This document shows positions 1-10,001 of a DNA stretch of 64,000 bases, one piece after another. The notes below the pieces were generated by a model. It was not told the origin of the DNA. It did no database searches and saw only the letters and a list, made by a program, of their open reading frames with translations. The DNA lies in the NCBI GenBank assembly GCA_016802295.1, contig JAESIW010000064.1, forward strand, positions 496,001 to 560,000, in the 5' to 3' direction. Both the position numbers and the translations under genes were made by a program. This DNA is from Brachionus rotundiformis (Eukaryota > Rotifera > Eurotatoria > Ploima > Brachionidae). Position 1 is the first letter of the stretch; each line of letters opens with the position of its first letter.

Positions 1-637
1 TAACCAAATTTCTTGGATTTGGTAAAAGACAATCTGGCTCAGCTCTGTGGAAAACAACTCGTCTTTTTTGTTGCTTGAATGGAAGCCACTTTTCGAGGAA
101 GATCTGTTGTGGTTTTGGTGGAATTGGTGGTAATCGTTCAACTACGACTTTTCTTGATGGTGGAGCTAATACTTTACCTGGAACTAGGACAGTCTGGTCA
201 GGGATTCTTGGTGGTGGTGGAGGTGGAACCTCGCGGAGAACTAGAGGAGCTGGAGTAGCTGGCTTTGGTGGAGCTTGACGAACAACTAGAGGTGGAGCTG
301 GAGCGATTTGACGGTTTGGTAATTGTTTTACCACAATATCACCATGCTTTGGTGGTTGTGGTGGCTCCAAAAATCGAATAGCAACATCTTGTTTGTAGTG
401 GATCTTTTCAACTGGTTTCTTGCGAATTACTTCTGGATTAGGATCGTTGTTCAATTTATACTGGTCTAGTGAAACTGGTGGCAAAAATTTGCAGTTTCCG
501 TTTGATTTGTAAGCATTGGTTTGAACTTCAGATTGGTTTATGGTTTCAAATGAGCCTATGGTTCTGTAGGCTGGGGTCACTGAGCTAAGTGCAAAGCTAT
601 AGGTTGGATTAGAGATTTGGGTGCTGTAAGAAGCCAT
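1..637 (-). CDS. Alveolin/articulin-like Pro- and Val-rich cytoskeletal protein, 5' part
   Basis: An uninterrupted frame runs from ATG at 637 off the left edge (212 codons visible). The first 55 residues are polar. Next comes a Pro/Val/Lys-rich stretch with degenerate repeats (VVKQLP, LVVRQAPPKP, LVLREVPPPPPP, KVVVERLPPIPPKPQ), ending in a block with LEKWLPF and KRRVVF. Repeating Pro/Val/Glu/Lys motifs with ERLPP.PPKPQ and EKWLP resemble alveolin/articulin-type membrane-skeleton proteins. I know such sequences from protists and also from some small invertebrates, so the family call is moderate. There is no signal peptide or membrane helix. A TATA-like element lies 62 bp upstream. The 3' end is outside the window, and no intron is seen in the visible part. 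Confidence 0.75.
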   Translation of the reverse strand, partial: MASYSTQISNPTYSFALSSVTPAYRTIGSFETINQSEVQTNAYKSNGNCKFLPPVSLDQYKLNNDPNPEVIRKKPVEKIHYKQDVAIRFLEPPQPPKHGDIVVKQLPNRQIAPAPPLVVRQAPPKPATPAPLVLREVPPPPPPRIPDQTVLVPGKVLAPPSRKVVVERLPPIPPKPQQIFLEKWLPFKQQKRRVVFHRAEPDCLLPNPRNLV

Positions 638-698
638 TTTCCAAAATACTTTATAATTAATTTAGAAAGTTGATGATTTGAGTGTCAGAACTAAAAAG

Positions 699-706
699 TA
701 TTTATA
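699..706 (-). promoter_or_regulatory. TATA box of the alveolin-like gene
   Basis: TATAAATA reads on the minus strand 62 bp before the ATG at 637. The same octamer stands at a similar distance from the small Cys/Gly/Tyr gene near 53.4 kb. A start site about 30 bp downstream would leave a short 5' leader. Confidence 0.5.
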
Positions 707-2643
707 CGGATTCATTGAGCTATTCAAGCATGCTAAGCGAAAATGAGCGCTTGCTTTGGAATTTTAATATTTTTTATGTTGTATGATGCAAACTCTTTAC
801 TATTTTTCACATAAAGCTAGAAAATTAAACAAACTAGAGTAATCAAGATGAAATTTTGGTATTTGGAGCTATTTGCTATTATAATTGGCAAAATAAATAA
901 GCGTTCCATGTTTGTTCCAATCACTGTTTTAAAAATCAATTTAAATGTAGTTTTAAATTAAAAAATGTTTCGGACTTTCTTACAGTATTTTTTCATTAAA
1001 TTGGTCTATTATGAATGTTTAAAGAAAAGCATCTTTTTTTTGTTGTTAATGTGGTTTGTTTGATAAACTATGTTTACAAAGTCAAGCTTGAAAAATTTTC
1101 TCATGCCACTCAAAATGAGGTTTTAGTGATTTAAATTGGTAGATTTATATCAATTCAACTAGTCATAAATCTAATAATTAAAATGGCACAAGTTGAAATA
1201 ATTTATAAAATACTCAAAACGCTAGATGAATTTTTCAAAAATAAAATTTTAATCTAAATATCGAACAGTTAAGTTTAGTTAGATATTGCTTGAGTTTTAT
1301 TTTTATTTTTGTTTTCAACTAAATAATTTTTCATTTAACAAACTTTTAAATTTTTTCTTCAAAATTTTTTTTTTACAAGTTAACTAATTACATCAAAACA
1401 TTCGTAGGATAATTTTAAATTAAAAATACCCTTAAAAGCATTTTTCCATTATTAAAAATTAACTTTTTTTAAATATTAATTTGATTTTTAATTAAACTAG
1501 GAAAATATTTACTTTTGTTGTACCAAGTTATCGTTTATTTTAAGCTAATGAACAAAAATTAATTTACAAAATTACTTTTACTCAGAAAGTAAAATTTTCC
1601 TGTTTACTGTAATGTGTTTTAAAATTATTTTTTCGCTTAATTTTTTTACTTTGATAGATCAAAAAATTTAATAGTGATGATTTATCATGATCAACCTTTT
1701 AAACGTATCTAAAAAAATCATAATCCGATTTGATTTTAAATCTTTGGGATTGAAGCTTTTTTTGAAGAACAAAAATTAGCATTTTATTTTTTCAAATAAA
1801 ATTAAGTCTCATGAACATTATATAAAAATGTCTAATAACATAATCTTCTCGTCTGATATAATTTATTTATTATTTGAGGAACTTATTATTACTTTTTGAT
1901 CAATCTTTTATCCACAAGGATATTCAGGCAATAAATATTCGAATGATTAAATTTTGAAACTCGATATTTTCGCTTAATTTTTAATAAGCTTTCAATTGAT
2001 TAAAAAATGATTTATGATTAATTGAGTTTATTGATTTATTTAAAGTCATTTATCTATTTTTTAACTAAAATTTTTAAATAAAAAATACAAATCAATATTA
2101 ACATGCAATTCAAAAGTTTAGTTTTTTTGTAAATTTTTTATATTCATTTATTTAAATTTTTATTATCTAGGCTTGAATTTTAATATTTATCATCATCAGT
2201 TCACATTCATTTAATCTTTAGAAAAGATCCAATTTAATTTTGATCTAACTGAATAAAACCAAATAAAAGACCTTTATTGGAAAAAATCCTAAATTTTAGC
2301 TAAAATTTTGTTAGAATAAATTAAAAGCTATCAATGATATATGTAAATTATTAAGAACTCGTATTTAAAATAAATTTTGTGGCGATCTATCAGTTAAGAA
2401 AAGAATACCTTTACAATAATAAATGAAAAACAAGTTGGATAAGTTCAATCTTTAAAAAATAACTTGGAAAAATGTACAAAATACAATCAGTTTGTTAAAA
2501 AAAAATAAACTGAGTGCAAAAAATTTTATTTACTATTTTCAAACAACCACAAATACTTAAACGAATTATAAACAAATATAGATACTCAAAAAAATTGTTT
2601 ACGAAATTCCAATATTTTTGAAACATTACACAAATTGTTCTAA
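707..2643. other. Intergenic, no gene seen
   Basis: About 1.9 kb of very AT-rich DNA between two minus-strand genes. I see no frame with codon character, no clear repeat and no RNA gene. The left part is presumably the upstream region of the alveolin-like gene. Confidence 0.5.
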
Positions 2644-4539
2644 TTATTTTGATATAGAATTTGGATTCTCTATTGAATTAGTTTTTGAAGATTTGTCATT
2701 GAAATTTGTTTTTTCTTTGGTAAAATAAGACATTATCTTGCTAACATTTGATTTAATGTTAGACTTTGAGTTATTATTGAATCCATAAGTACAAAATATA
2801 AATAGCCCCTGAAGGGAATTTAGAATTATGTAAAAATACCATAAAACTGAATACTTTTCATTTATTAGTGAGTTGATTACACCAATGATCCAAGTCATTC
2901 CAGTCAAAGTAAATAATTTAGCAAATAATAGAAGTCTTGATTTTTCTCCATTTTTGTTCACATTTGACAATTTATCCTGTGACATGTATTTTGCTGATAA
3001 AATATCAACCTTTTTGATATAAAAGACACTTAAGATTAAAAAAATGAGATTTAAAAAAAGAATTGTAGAAATTGGAGCTACAAAAAATATCAATACATCA
3101 ATGCTATTTGATATAAAACAATTTTTTATGCCATATGACAGCTCATTCATATTCTTTAAGTGTAATGCAATGATGGCAATAATTGGCACAAATAAACTTA
3201 TTAGAAAATAGCGCAGAAATTTTCGACCATTGTTAATTACTTTGCCAAATTTTTGAAACATTCTTAGCAGATCGAAAGCTATTAAGCTGGTCCAGATGAA
3301 AAAGTTTAGATGAAAAAAGTGAGTCAACAAACCAGTTATGTAGCATGGTAAAATTTCAGTTATTCTTTTAAAGCTTAAGTCAGTTCCGAGCGAAAAATCA
3401 CAGCCATATTTTTGGCCTTTATCTGCCAATGATTTTGTTATATAAGTTGAGACTAGGAAGAATATTTGAGACAAAAGCAGAGATGAACTAAGAGAGAGAA
3501 GCATTTTACCAGGCAAATTGACATAAAGCTTATTTTTTACATAGATCAAAATTATTAGACTCAAACTCGATATTGAAATCGATTGACCAATTATGGTTAA
3601 ATACTTTTTGCTAAGATCTTGACTGAACATTTGGTTGCATTCTTCACTATTAAGGTGATGAAGAAACACTGTCTTGTTGTAATCAAGTTGTATATTGTTA
3701 TATTTTATTTGTAAATCTATAGCAGAATTATGATTCAATTCGGATAAATCAAATAAAATTTGCAAGCTGTTTACAAATGTATAATAATCAGTTTTTGGAA
3801 AACATTGTAACATTTCAATACTTTGGTCATTACACTGAGCGCAGTATTCATTTTTGTAGCTAAAACCATTGAAAACAAATCTGTATGCTGTAAAGTTTTG
3901 ACAAAGACTGGATATTTCCTTATTTGTATAATTAGATGGACATGAATCAATTGTTTTTTTACATACTCTTGGCCTAACATTTTCAGGAGGGTCAAAATTT
4001 AAGTGATAAATACTTGAATAAGAATGTTCACCCTTTATAAAATCATTCAAAAAGTCCAAATCGAAAAAATATTGATCAAAATTATTTTTTAAATTGATGC
4101 TAAATGGCTCAATTTTAGTCAAATCTTTAAAATTACATTTAGCACAGTAAATATTCTTATAAATAAGCTTATCTTCAGTAGAATATATTGGCAAAATATA
4201 AGGAAAATATGTCTCGTTTTGACTTTCACACTTTTCTTTTGTAAATATATCTGAATATGTGTTGGTGATAAATTCTTTGGAACATGAATCAACCGAGTAG
4301 ATATAGAGCCCAGCAGAAAACTTGGAGCTACATTTCATATTGTTTTTTTGGCTTGGAAAAGGCTGATCCTCGCAACAATCACTGAATGATTGACAGTCAG
4401 TACAAAAACAATTCATAGGATATCTAGGATGTATCACTTTGTTACAATAGTCATTACATTTAATCGAATAAGATGTAATTTTTGAAAAATTTGTAAACAA
4501 AATAATCAAAAATATAAGTTTTAAACTTATAAAAATCAT
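2644..4539 (-). CDS. Seven-helix receptor, adhesion/secretin-type (family B2-like), with N-terminal somatomedin-B-like domain
   Basis: Intact single-exon frame of 631 residues. Residues 1-22 form a signal peptide. Residues 27-57 show the Cys spacing of a somatomedin B domain (CNDYC, CFC, C, DCCED). A further Cys-rich ectodomain (about 60-305) carries several NxS/T sites. Seven hydrophobic helices lie between about 315 and 590. Helix 6 (LTGMTWIIG) and helix 7 (ILNSLQGLFIF) are signatures of adhesion-class receptors. I find no GPS cleavage motif (no Trp/Cys pair and HLT site before helix 1), so it resembles the GAIN-less, Methuselah-like receptors. It should act at the plasma membrane through G proteins; the ligand is unknown. 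The cytoplasmic tail is short, Ser/Asn/Lys-rich. Lack of introns is unusual for a receptor gene and may mean a retrocopy origin. Confidence 0.9.
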   Translation of the reverse strand: MIFISLKLIFLIILFTNFSKITSYSIKCNDYCNKVIHPRYPMNCFCTDCQSFSDCCEDQPFPSQKNNMKCSSKFSAGLYIYSVDSCSKEFITNTYSDIFTKEKCESQNETYFPYILPIYSTEDKLIYKNIYCAKCNFKDLTKIEPFSINLKNNFDQYFFDLDFLNDFIKGEHSYSSIYHLNFDPPENVRPRVCKKTIDSCPSNYTNKEISSLCQNFTAYRFVFNGFSYKNEYCAQCNDQSIEMLQCFPKTDYYTFVNSLQILFDLSELNHNSAIDLQIKYNNIQLDYNKTVFLHHLNSEECNQMFSQDLSKKYLTIIGQSISISSLSLIILIYVKNKLYVNLPGKMLLSLSSSLLLSQIFFLVSTYITKSLADKGQKYGCDFSLGTDLSFKRITEILPCYITGLLTHFFHLNFFIWTSLIAFDLLRMFQKFGKVINNGRKFLRYFLISLFVPIIAIIALHLKNMNELSYGIKNCFISNSIDVLIFFVAPISTILFLNLIFLILSVFYIKKVDILSAKYMSQDKLSNVNKNGEKSRLLLFAKLFTLTGMTWIIGVINSLINEKYSVLWYFYIILNSLQGLFIFCTYGFNNNSKSNIKSNVSKIMSYFTKEKTNFNDKSSKTNSIENPNSISK

Positions 4540-6865
4540 ATCTAGTTTGCAAATGAAAAAAAACTTAAAATCGATTAATTAAAAAAATTTACATGTTATT
4601 TTTGTCTTTTCGTTTTATCTGCTAAAACGAACATTTACAACCTTATATGATAAAAATAAATTACTATTTGTCAAATTAGAAAAATATAAAAAAATATTTA
4701 TTAGATATAAATATTTAATTTATTCTGAATAATGTTGAATTTTGATAATTAAATTGTAAAAAAAAAAAATCTTTTTTTTTTTGGATTTTTTGTTTAAATC
4801 AAAATAAAACACATTTCTAATAAAATAAATGCCAAATTGTCATTGAATTTTAAACTAAAATATATTTATGATTGAAAATATAATTTTTGAGTAGAAATTT
4901 ATAATTAGTATGACAAAATGTTATTTTTTTATTAAAAAATAGAAATGTGTAGATAATTTCTTTTTTAACACTTTTAGTTCTTTTTTAAATAATATAATTA
5001 AACTAAAATATTAGAAAGAATTAGTTAAATTTTTGAAGAATGAATGAATTTGTTACTTAAACGATTTTATTGTCTCCTCGAGACTTATATCAAAAACGAT
5101 TTGTAATCGGTTTGCGCCGACATATCAAATAGTTAATTCACCGTTACATCACCTTTTTTGCTAGCATATATAATTTTTTAAATTTTAAAATAGACACATC
5201 ATATCAAATGACAAATAATCCAAACTGTCTAAAAACAATATTATATCTTAAATTTCAATTTATTTTTAACAGAAATTAAAATTGGTGATTCATCGAAGGC
5301 TTATTTACATCATATTCTTTTTTTTTCAAAAAGCTTATTATTTTAATCAAATATTTTTTATTTAATTTTGCTGCTGCTGGATGGCAAACTAATATAAAAT
5401 AAAAAAATATACTACGTAAAAAAGTAGATATGGGGTTTGGTATCTGTTTATTGTATGTTTTATAATGTGAAGTTATTTAAATATCACATGTTAAAACGTA
5501 TGTCTTCAAGTTTTAGCTTATTTAGATGGTAATAATGTAAACCAATGCCAGGAAAAAAAATTTGTTCTAGTAAACAGAGGCACAAGAACCAAATAATTGG
5601 ACTTTTACTTGATCTTCCTGGTTTAATACGAAACTGAATTTTGATTTACTGAACATATTTCTAAATGCTAAAACAGTAATTTACTTACTAATTAATTTAT
5701 TAGATCATCATTAATAATTTATTATACTTCCTCAAATCATTATATTTAAAAATACAGCGTTTTTTTTCAATGAACCCAATCGTTTAACATAGTATGAATA
5801 AGTTAGCTAATTAAAAGAAAAAAAAATTTGAGGATGATTAATAAATTGTTTATCTTTCTTTATCTTACTATTTAAATATCAAATGTGAGAAATAACCGAC
5901 CAAAAAATTAACTTGTATCTTTGGTCAAATTATACTTTTTTATTAGATATCTGAAAATTAATTTGAATTATTATGTCTTGTAAAAAAAAATATAAAAATT
6001 ATTGGGAAAATTTTATTTTCCAGTCTTTAAAAAGGATTATTTCTGTGACAAAAAATCTTGATTGATCTTATAATTCTCGCACAATTTATTAAAACTATTT
6101 TTTGTAGTTAGAAAAAAATTTTGTTTGCCATTCGAGCCTAGTTGAAATTATTTTTACTTTATTCTTGTTGGAAAAAGGAAAATAATAATTGCTAAACTTC
6201 AGATTGATAAAAATAATAATTTGATCCTTTCAATAAATGAATCATTATTAAATAGTATGAAGTAATAGTATCTGATAATAGTATTGATTAAAAGATTTAA
6301 AATATAATAGGTGATAAAGAAAACACTAAATTTCGAATTTTTTGAGTGAAAAATTAGTTAAAATAATGTTTTTTTTTATATATTTTACCCTAAAGCTTTC
6401 TAGACTCTTAAGTGATATTTGAATAGAAATTTACTCTATAGAGAAAAAAGGGAACTATCATTAAAATTATTTCACAAAAATAATTTGCCTCTAATGTAAC
6501 TGTCTCTGTTTGTATTAAAGGATTAATATTTTATACTAATTTCATAAAAAATGTGTAATATTCATTCGTTATGAGCCATGGGACATATTAGTTAGTTAAG
6601 TTGATATTATTACGTTTGATCGAATAAAAAACATTTTCTAATTGATAAACTATAAATATCAATTGATCATCAATTAAATTGTTCAATAAGTTATCTGTTA
6701 AGCTTTTTATTTAAAAAATAGGAATTTTATACCACTGTTTAGTTTGTAATAAATCTTCAAAAGAAAGATTTTATAGATTTAAATTTCAGAATTAATTTAT
6801 AAGAAAAATTTTATTTTAATATTCTATTAACCAAGAAGAAAACTTAACAGCAAAATATTCAAATT
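4540..6865. other. Intergenic, no gene seen
   Basis: 2.3 kb of AT-rich sequence with frequent stops in all frames. A slightly GC-richer patch near 5075-5160 holds no long frame or RNA fold I can recognise. The left end is presumably the promoter side of the receptor gene. Confidence 0.45.
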
Positions 6866-7756
6866 TTAATCAGACTTATTGTTAACAAAGCCTTTACGCT
6901 TTGGTACATTGGTATCCAAAGCTTTTTCCCAATTTCTATGCTCAAATACATGAGCTAATATGTTAAAAACCTGATTAATTGCTAAAATTTTGTTATAATT
7001 ATATTTTCTATTTTCACCATTATCACTAGATTTACGCGTTAAATACTTTTCAATTGGTAATGCATAAGTTTTTATCTTCAAATCATTACATTTCGAGAGT
7101 GTCACTTTTTTATTAACTGTTTCGTCTACCAAACCTCCTATTACATATATTTTATTCGCCTCTACACTTTCAAGGTACTCTTCGGAATCTGGACTCAGAT
7201 AGCAAATGGTTTCTTTGTTATCACCGAATTTATCAATTAAGGATTGGCTGGTTTTTTCCAAAATATATCGATCAAATCCATCATTTACACGACAAAGTTC
7301 TTGGTAAAAATTGGAATTGGTGTCTAAATTACAAAGAGTGAAATGAACCGGAGAATTCAAGGACTTATTGGTGGCATAACATCGCCCAATCTGATGGGCC
7401 AAGCGTGACATTTCTTTGGAACTCATCTTATCACAAAAAGAGCAATCGATGCAAATTTTCAAGCTAGTTTCAGATGAGGTATAGACTTGGTTCAGTCTTT
7501 GTACAATATTTTCCTTGATCTGTCGTTTGCTTAAGAAATTTTCATATTTTTGCTCCGCTGGCTTCGTTTTGGGATCCAATCTCTGCTGATCCACTCTAAG
7601 ACGCTTTTTCCTCTCTTTTTTAACCTTATAGTTTTCAATACGTTTTTTAAATCGCTCATATTTTTTTTCTGTCTTGCTTCTTTTTCGCTTCAAATGGAAA
7701 TTTTCCTCATGCTTATCAGATTCTGATCCAACATCTATTTTTTCCAGATATTCCAT
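6866..7756 (-). CDS. TRMT10A: tRNA (guanine-9-N1) methyltransferase, TRMT10A/Trm10 type
   Basis: Intact 296-residue single exon. Residues 1-90 are highly charged (Lys/Glu/Arg, with KRKRSKTEKKYERFKKR), as in the N-terminal tail of Trm10 proteins that helps bind tRNA. From about residue 95 the SPOUT methyltransferase domain begins with IDCSFCDKM, followed by MSRLAHQIGRCY, YLSPDSEEYL, the near-invariant IYVIGGLVDE, and KTYALPIEKYL before a C-terminal part containing ILAINQVFNIL. The family methylates N1 of G9 in tRNA using S-adenosylmethionine. Length matches cytosolic/nuclear TRMT10A/B rather than the longer mitochondrial TRMT10C. The very basic C-terminal RKGF end is also typical. Confidence in the family is very high; the A-versus-B assignment is less certain. 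Confidence 0.93.
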   Translation of the reverse strand: MEYLEKIDVGSESDKHEENFHLKRKRSKTEKKYERFKKRIENYKVKKERKKRLRVDQQRLDPKTKPAEQKYENFLSKRQIKENIVQRLNQVYTSSETSLKICIDCSFCDKMSSKEMSRLAHQIGRCYATNKSLNSPVHFTLCNLDTNSNFYQELCRVNDGFDRYILEKTSQSLIDKFGDNKETICYLSPDSEEYLESVEANKIYVIGGLVDETVNKKVTLSKCNDLKIKTYALPIEKYLTRKSSDNGENRKYNYNKILAINQVFNILAHVFEHRNWEKALDTNVPKRKGFVNNKSD

Positions 7757-8669
7757 TTTTTAATTTTTTAAATCAAATTTTAAATTATTTACTAGTCTAA
7801 CTTCAAAATTAACTTAACTTAAATTTCGAGAAATATTGCTACAAATTGTCCAATTCATTTATTTAAAATATAAGTAACACTAAATTGAACAAATTTAAAA
7901 TTTATCTTTATATTTATCTTTTCTCTACGGACTTGATTTGTGTCCAAGTAAAGTATTACTAATTTTTAATATTTTCTAAATTTTAAATTTTGGAAAAATT
8001 CTCATACTAAAATTAAAAAAATCGAAAAATCTTTATTATTTTATGGCTTTTGAAGTTAATTTAAATCAATATTTCTAATCTGAGATTTATTGACATTATA
8101 ATTATTGTTAAGTGATTTCAGTTAAATTAAAGACTAATAAAAATTAAAATTTTCCTATCTGGAAATTTGATTCAGCGTCAGTACATTAAAAAAAAACAAT
8201 AAGAATTAAAAATAATTAAATTCTATACTAAAGAAGTTTTTTGGAAAAAACTAAAAACTTTTTAAAACTAAATTTCTTAAAATTATTTTATTTTATTCGT
8301 CTTAGAAATATTTAATTAAACATAAATTCAAGAACAAAGAATTAAAGAGTTGGCACAAAAACAATTCTTTAATAATATCAAATTAAAATATTGATTAAGT
8401 AATATTTATGGGTCTATTAAATATGAATTGAATGATTATTTTATTTCATACTGATAATCACTTTGTTTTTATATATATATTGTTATATTTGTTTAAAAAA
8501 TATACCTCATGTAATTTGAAATCATTTATTAGGATCGATTTTTGTAAATAGAAATTTTATTTGAACTGAATAATATCCTACGTCTCTTTAGAGATAAAGG
8601 TGAATATTAAATTTCGAAATTTTCGCCTTTTTGTAAATTTCAATTTTATTTTTGAAGAAAGTCTAGCTC

Positions 8670-8703
<34 letters not shown>

Positions 8704-8969
8704 TTATAAGCTTAAAGATATTTTAACAAATTTTCATTCAGAAGTAAAAAAAGAATAAAAATTTTAAATTTAATTTTAAGAATATGCGGATTTTATTTAA
8801 CTTAAAATTATTTAAAATTTTAAAAAAAGGCTAAAAATTGATAAATATTAAAATAATTTAAAAAGAATCCGCTAAAAGAACTTTTGATATAATGTCGAAA
8901 ATAAAATTATCTATTATAAATTTTATTTAATTCAATTATTACAGACCTTCTCTAACAATCGTCTGTTAG
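7757..8969. other. Intergenic, holds one TAA microsatellite
   Basis: AT-rich spacer. Apart from the trinucleotide run listed separately I see no coding or repeated structure. Confidence 0.45.
8671..8702. repeat. (TAA)n microsatellite
   Basis: About 10.7 uninterrupted copies of TAA/ATA lie in the spacer downstream of the small gene at 8970-9330. Confidence 0.9.
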
Positions 8970-9330
8970 TTAAAAATACACGTAATTTCCTAGCTCGATT
9001 ATCTTTTGATAAATGGCTGTGTCAACTTTATTTTTTGGTGTTTCATCTAAATGTAATTTGGAATGATTTTCATCAGATACAAGGCATAAGTCTACATGCT
9101 CCGTTTTTAAACTAATATCAATATTTATCATCGTCTTGTCTCTAAAAAATCAATGAATTACCAGTTAAATTACCTTGTTTTATCTCTTTGATTATATCGT
9201 CAAAATTGTGAAGCCTCTTGAATAGATAATAAGTGAAAACTTTGCCTCTTTTTCTTGTTTGCTTTGGTGGTTCTAGTACATCTTGCATGTCATTATCGTC
9301 ATTATTATTAGGTAGTTCAAAAAGTGTCAT
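8970..9330 (-). CDS. Small two-exon hypothetical gene
   Basis: Exon 1 (9174-9330) starts with ATG at 9330 and encodes an acidic start (NNNDDNDMQD) followed by KQTRKRGKVFTYYLFKRL. A GTAATT donor after 9174 can be joined to an AG before 9139, giving a 34-nt intron. This opens exon 2 (8970-9139), whose frame runs on for 55 codons to a stop. The predicted protein is about 108 residues, with no membrane helix and no family I can name. The KRGK-F-Y..K element faintly resembles the start of FLYWCH/Mutator-type transposon proteins, but that is only a guess. The intron would be shorter than the others in this window, so the junction is doubtful. Confidence 0.35.
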
Positions 9331-10001
9331 TTTATAACTAAAATCAGTATCTAATTTACGGTTGATTAGTTAATTATTTTTGTTAATTTATTATATTTAT
9401 ATAGATTGTGTCAATTTTAAATTAATAGAGTTTGATTTATTTATTTTGATAATTTTTTATTTAACTAGAGGTAAAATTATATATTTGAGGTAATATTTTG
9501 CTACTGTCCGATCTTAAATAATGTTATTAGAAAAAGTAAATGATTGTGTCATTAACAAAAAATTTCATCATGTCACAAAAAAGTCGTTTATTTACAATTT
9601 TTGATTATGATATACAGCTTATGCTTAGGAATTACAAATGAATTAATTTAAACAATTAATTTTTCTCAATTTTATATATTATATATTATAATAAAAATAA
9701 GATGATGTTTTTTCAAAAGATTTTTTGTTAATTTTTTGATTAGAGTAACATTCTTTAATTTACTAAAATATTAAAATGATATCTCGTTAATAAGTAACCT
9801 AAATGCATATTTTTTCCTTTATATTCCCACTGAATTTTACGAATGCGCAAAGTGCCAAATAAAATAATTATTTAATTGATTCCAGAAGCTTTCTTTTTAC
9901 TTATAAATCATTCTTTTCTAAATTTATTCATTTAAGCTGTAGAATTTTTCATCTTTCTATCCAATTTAAATTATTTTTTTTCTTTTAAATTTAAATCAAA
10001 A
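9331..10001. other. Divergent spacer between the small gene and the kinase gene
   Basis: AT-rich spacer between genes facing apart, so it should hold both promoters. I see no convincing TATA box or other element. Confidence 0.4.

Noticed and set aside
75..278. Plus-strand Gly-rich frame of 67 codons
   Set aside because: It is the reverse-frame shadow of Pro codons in the minus-strand alveolin-like gene.
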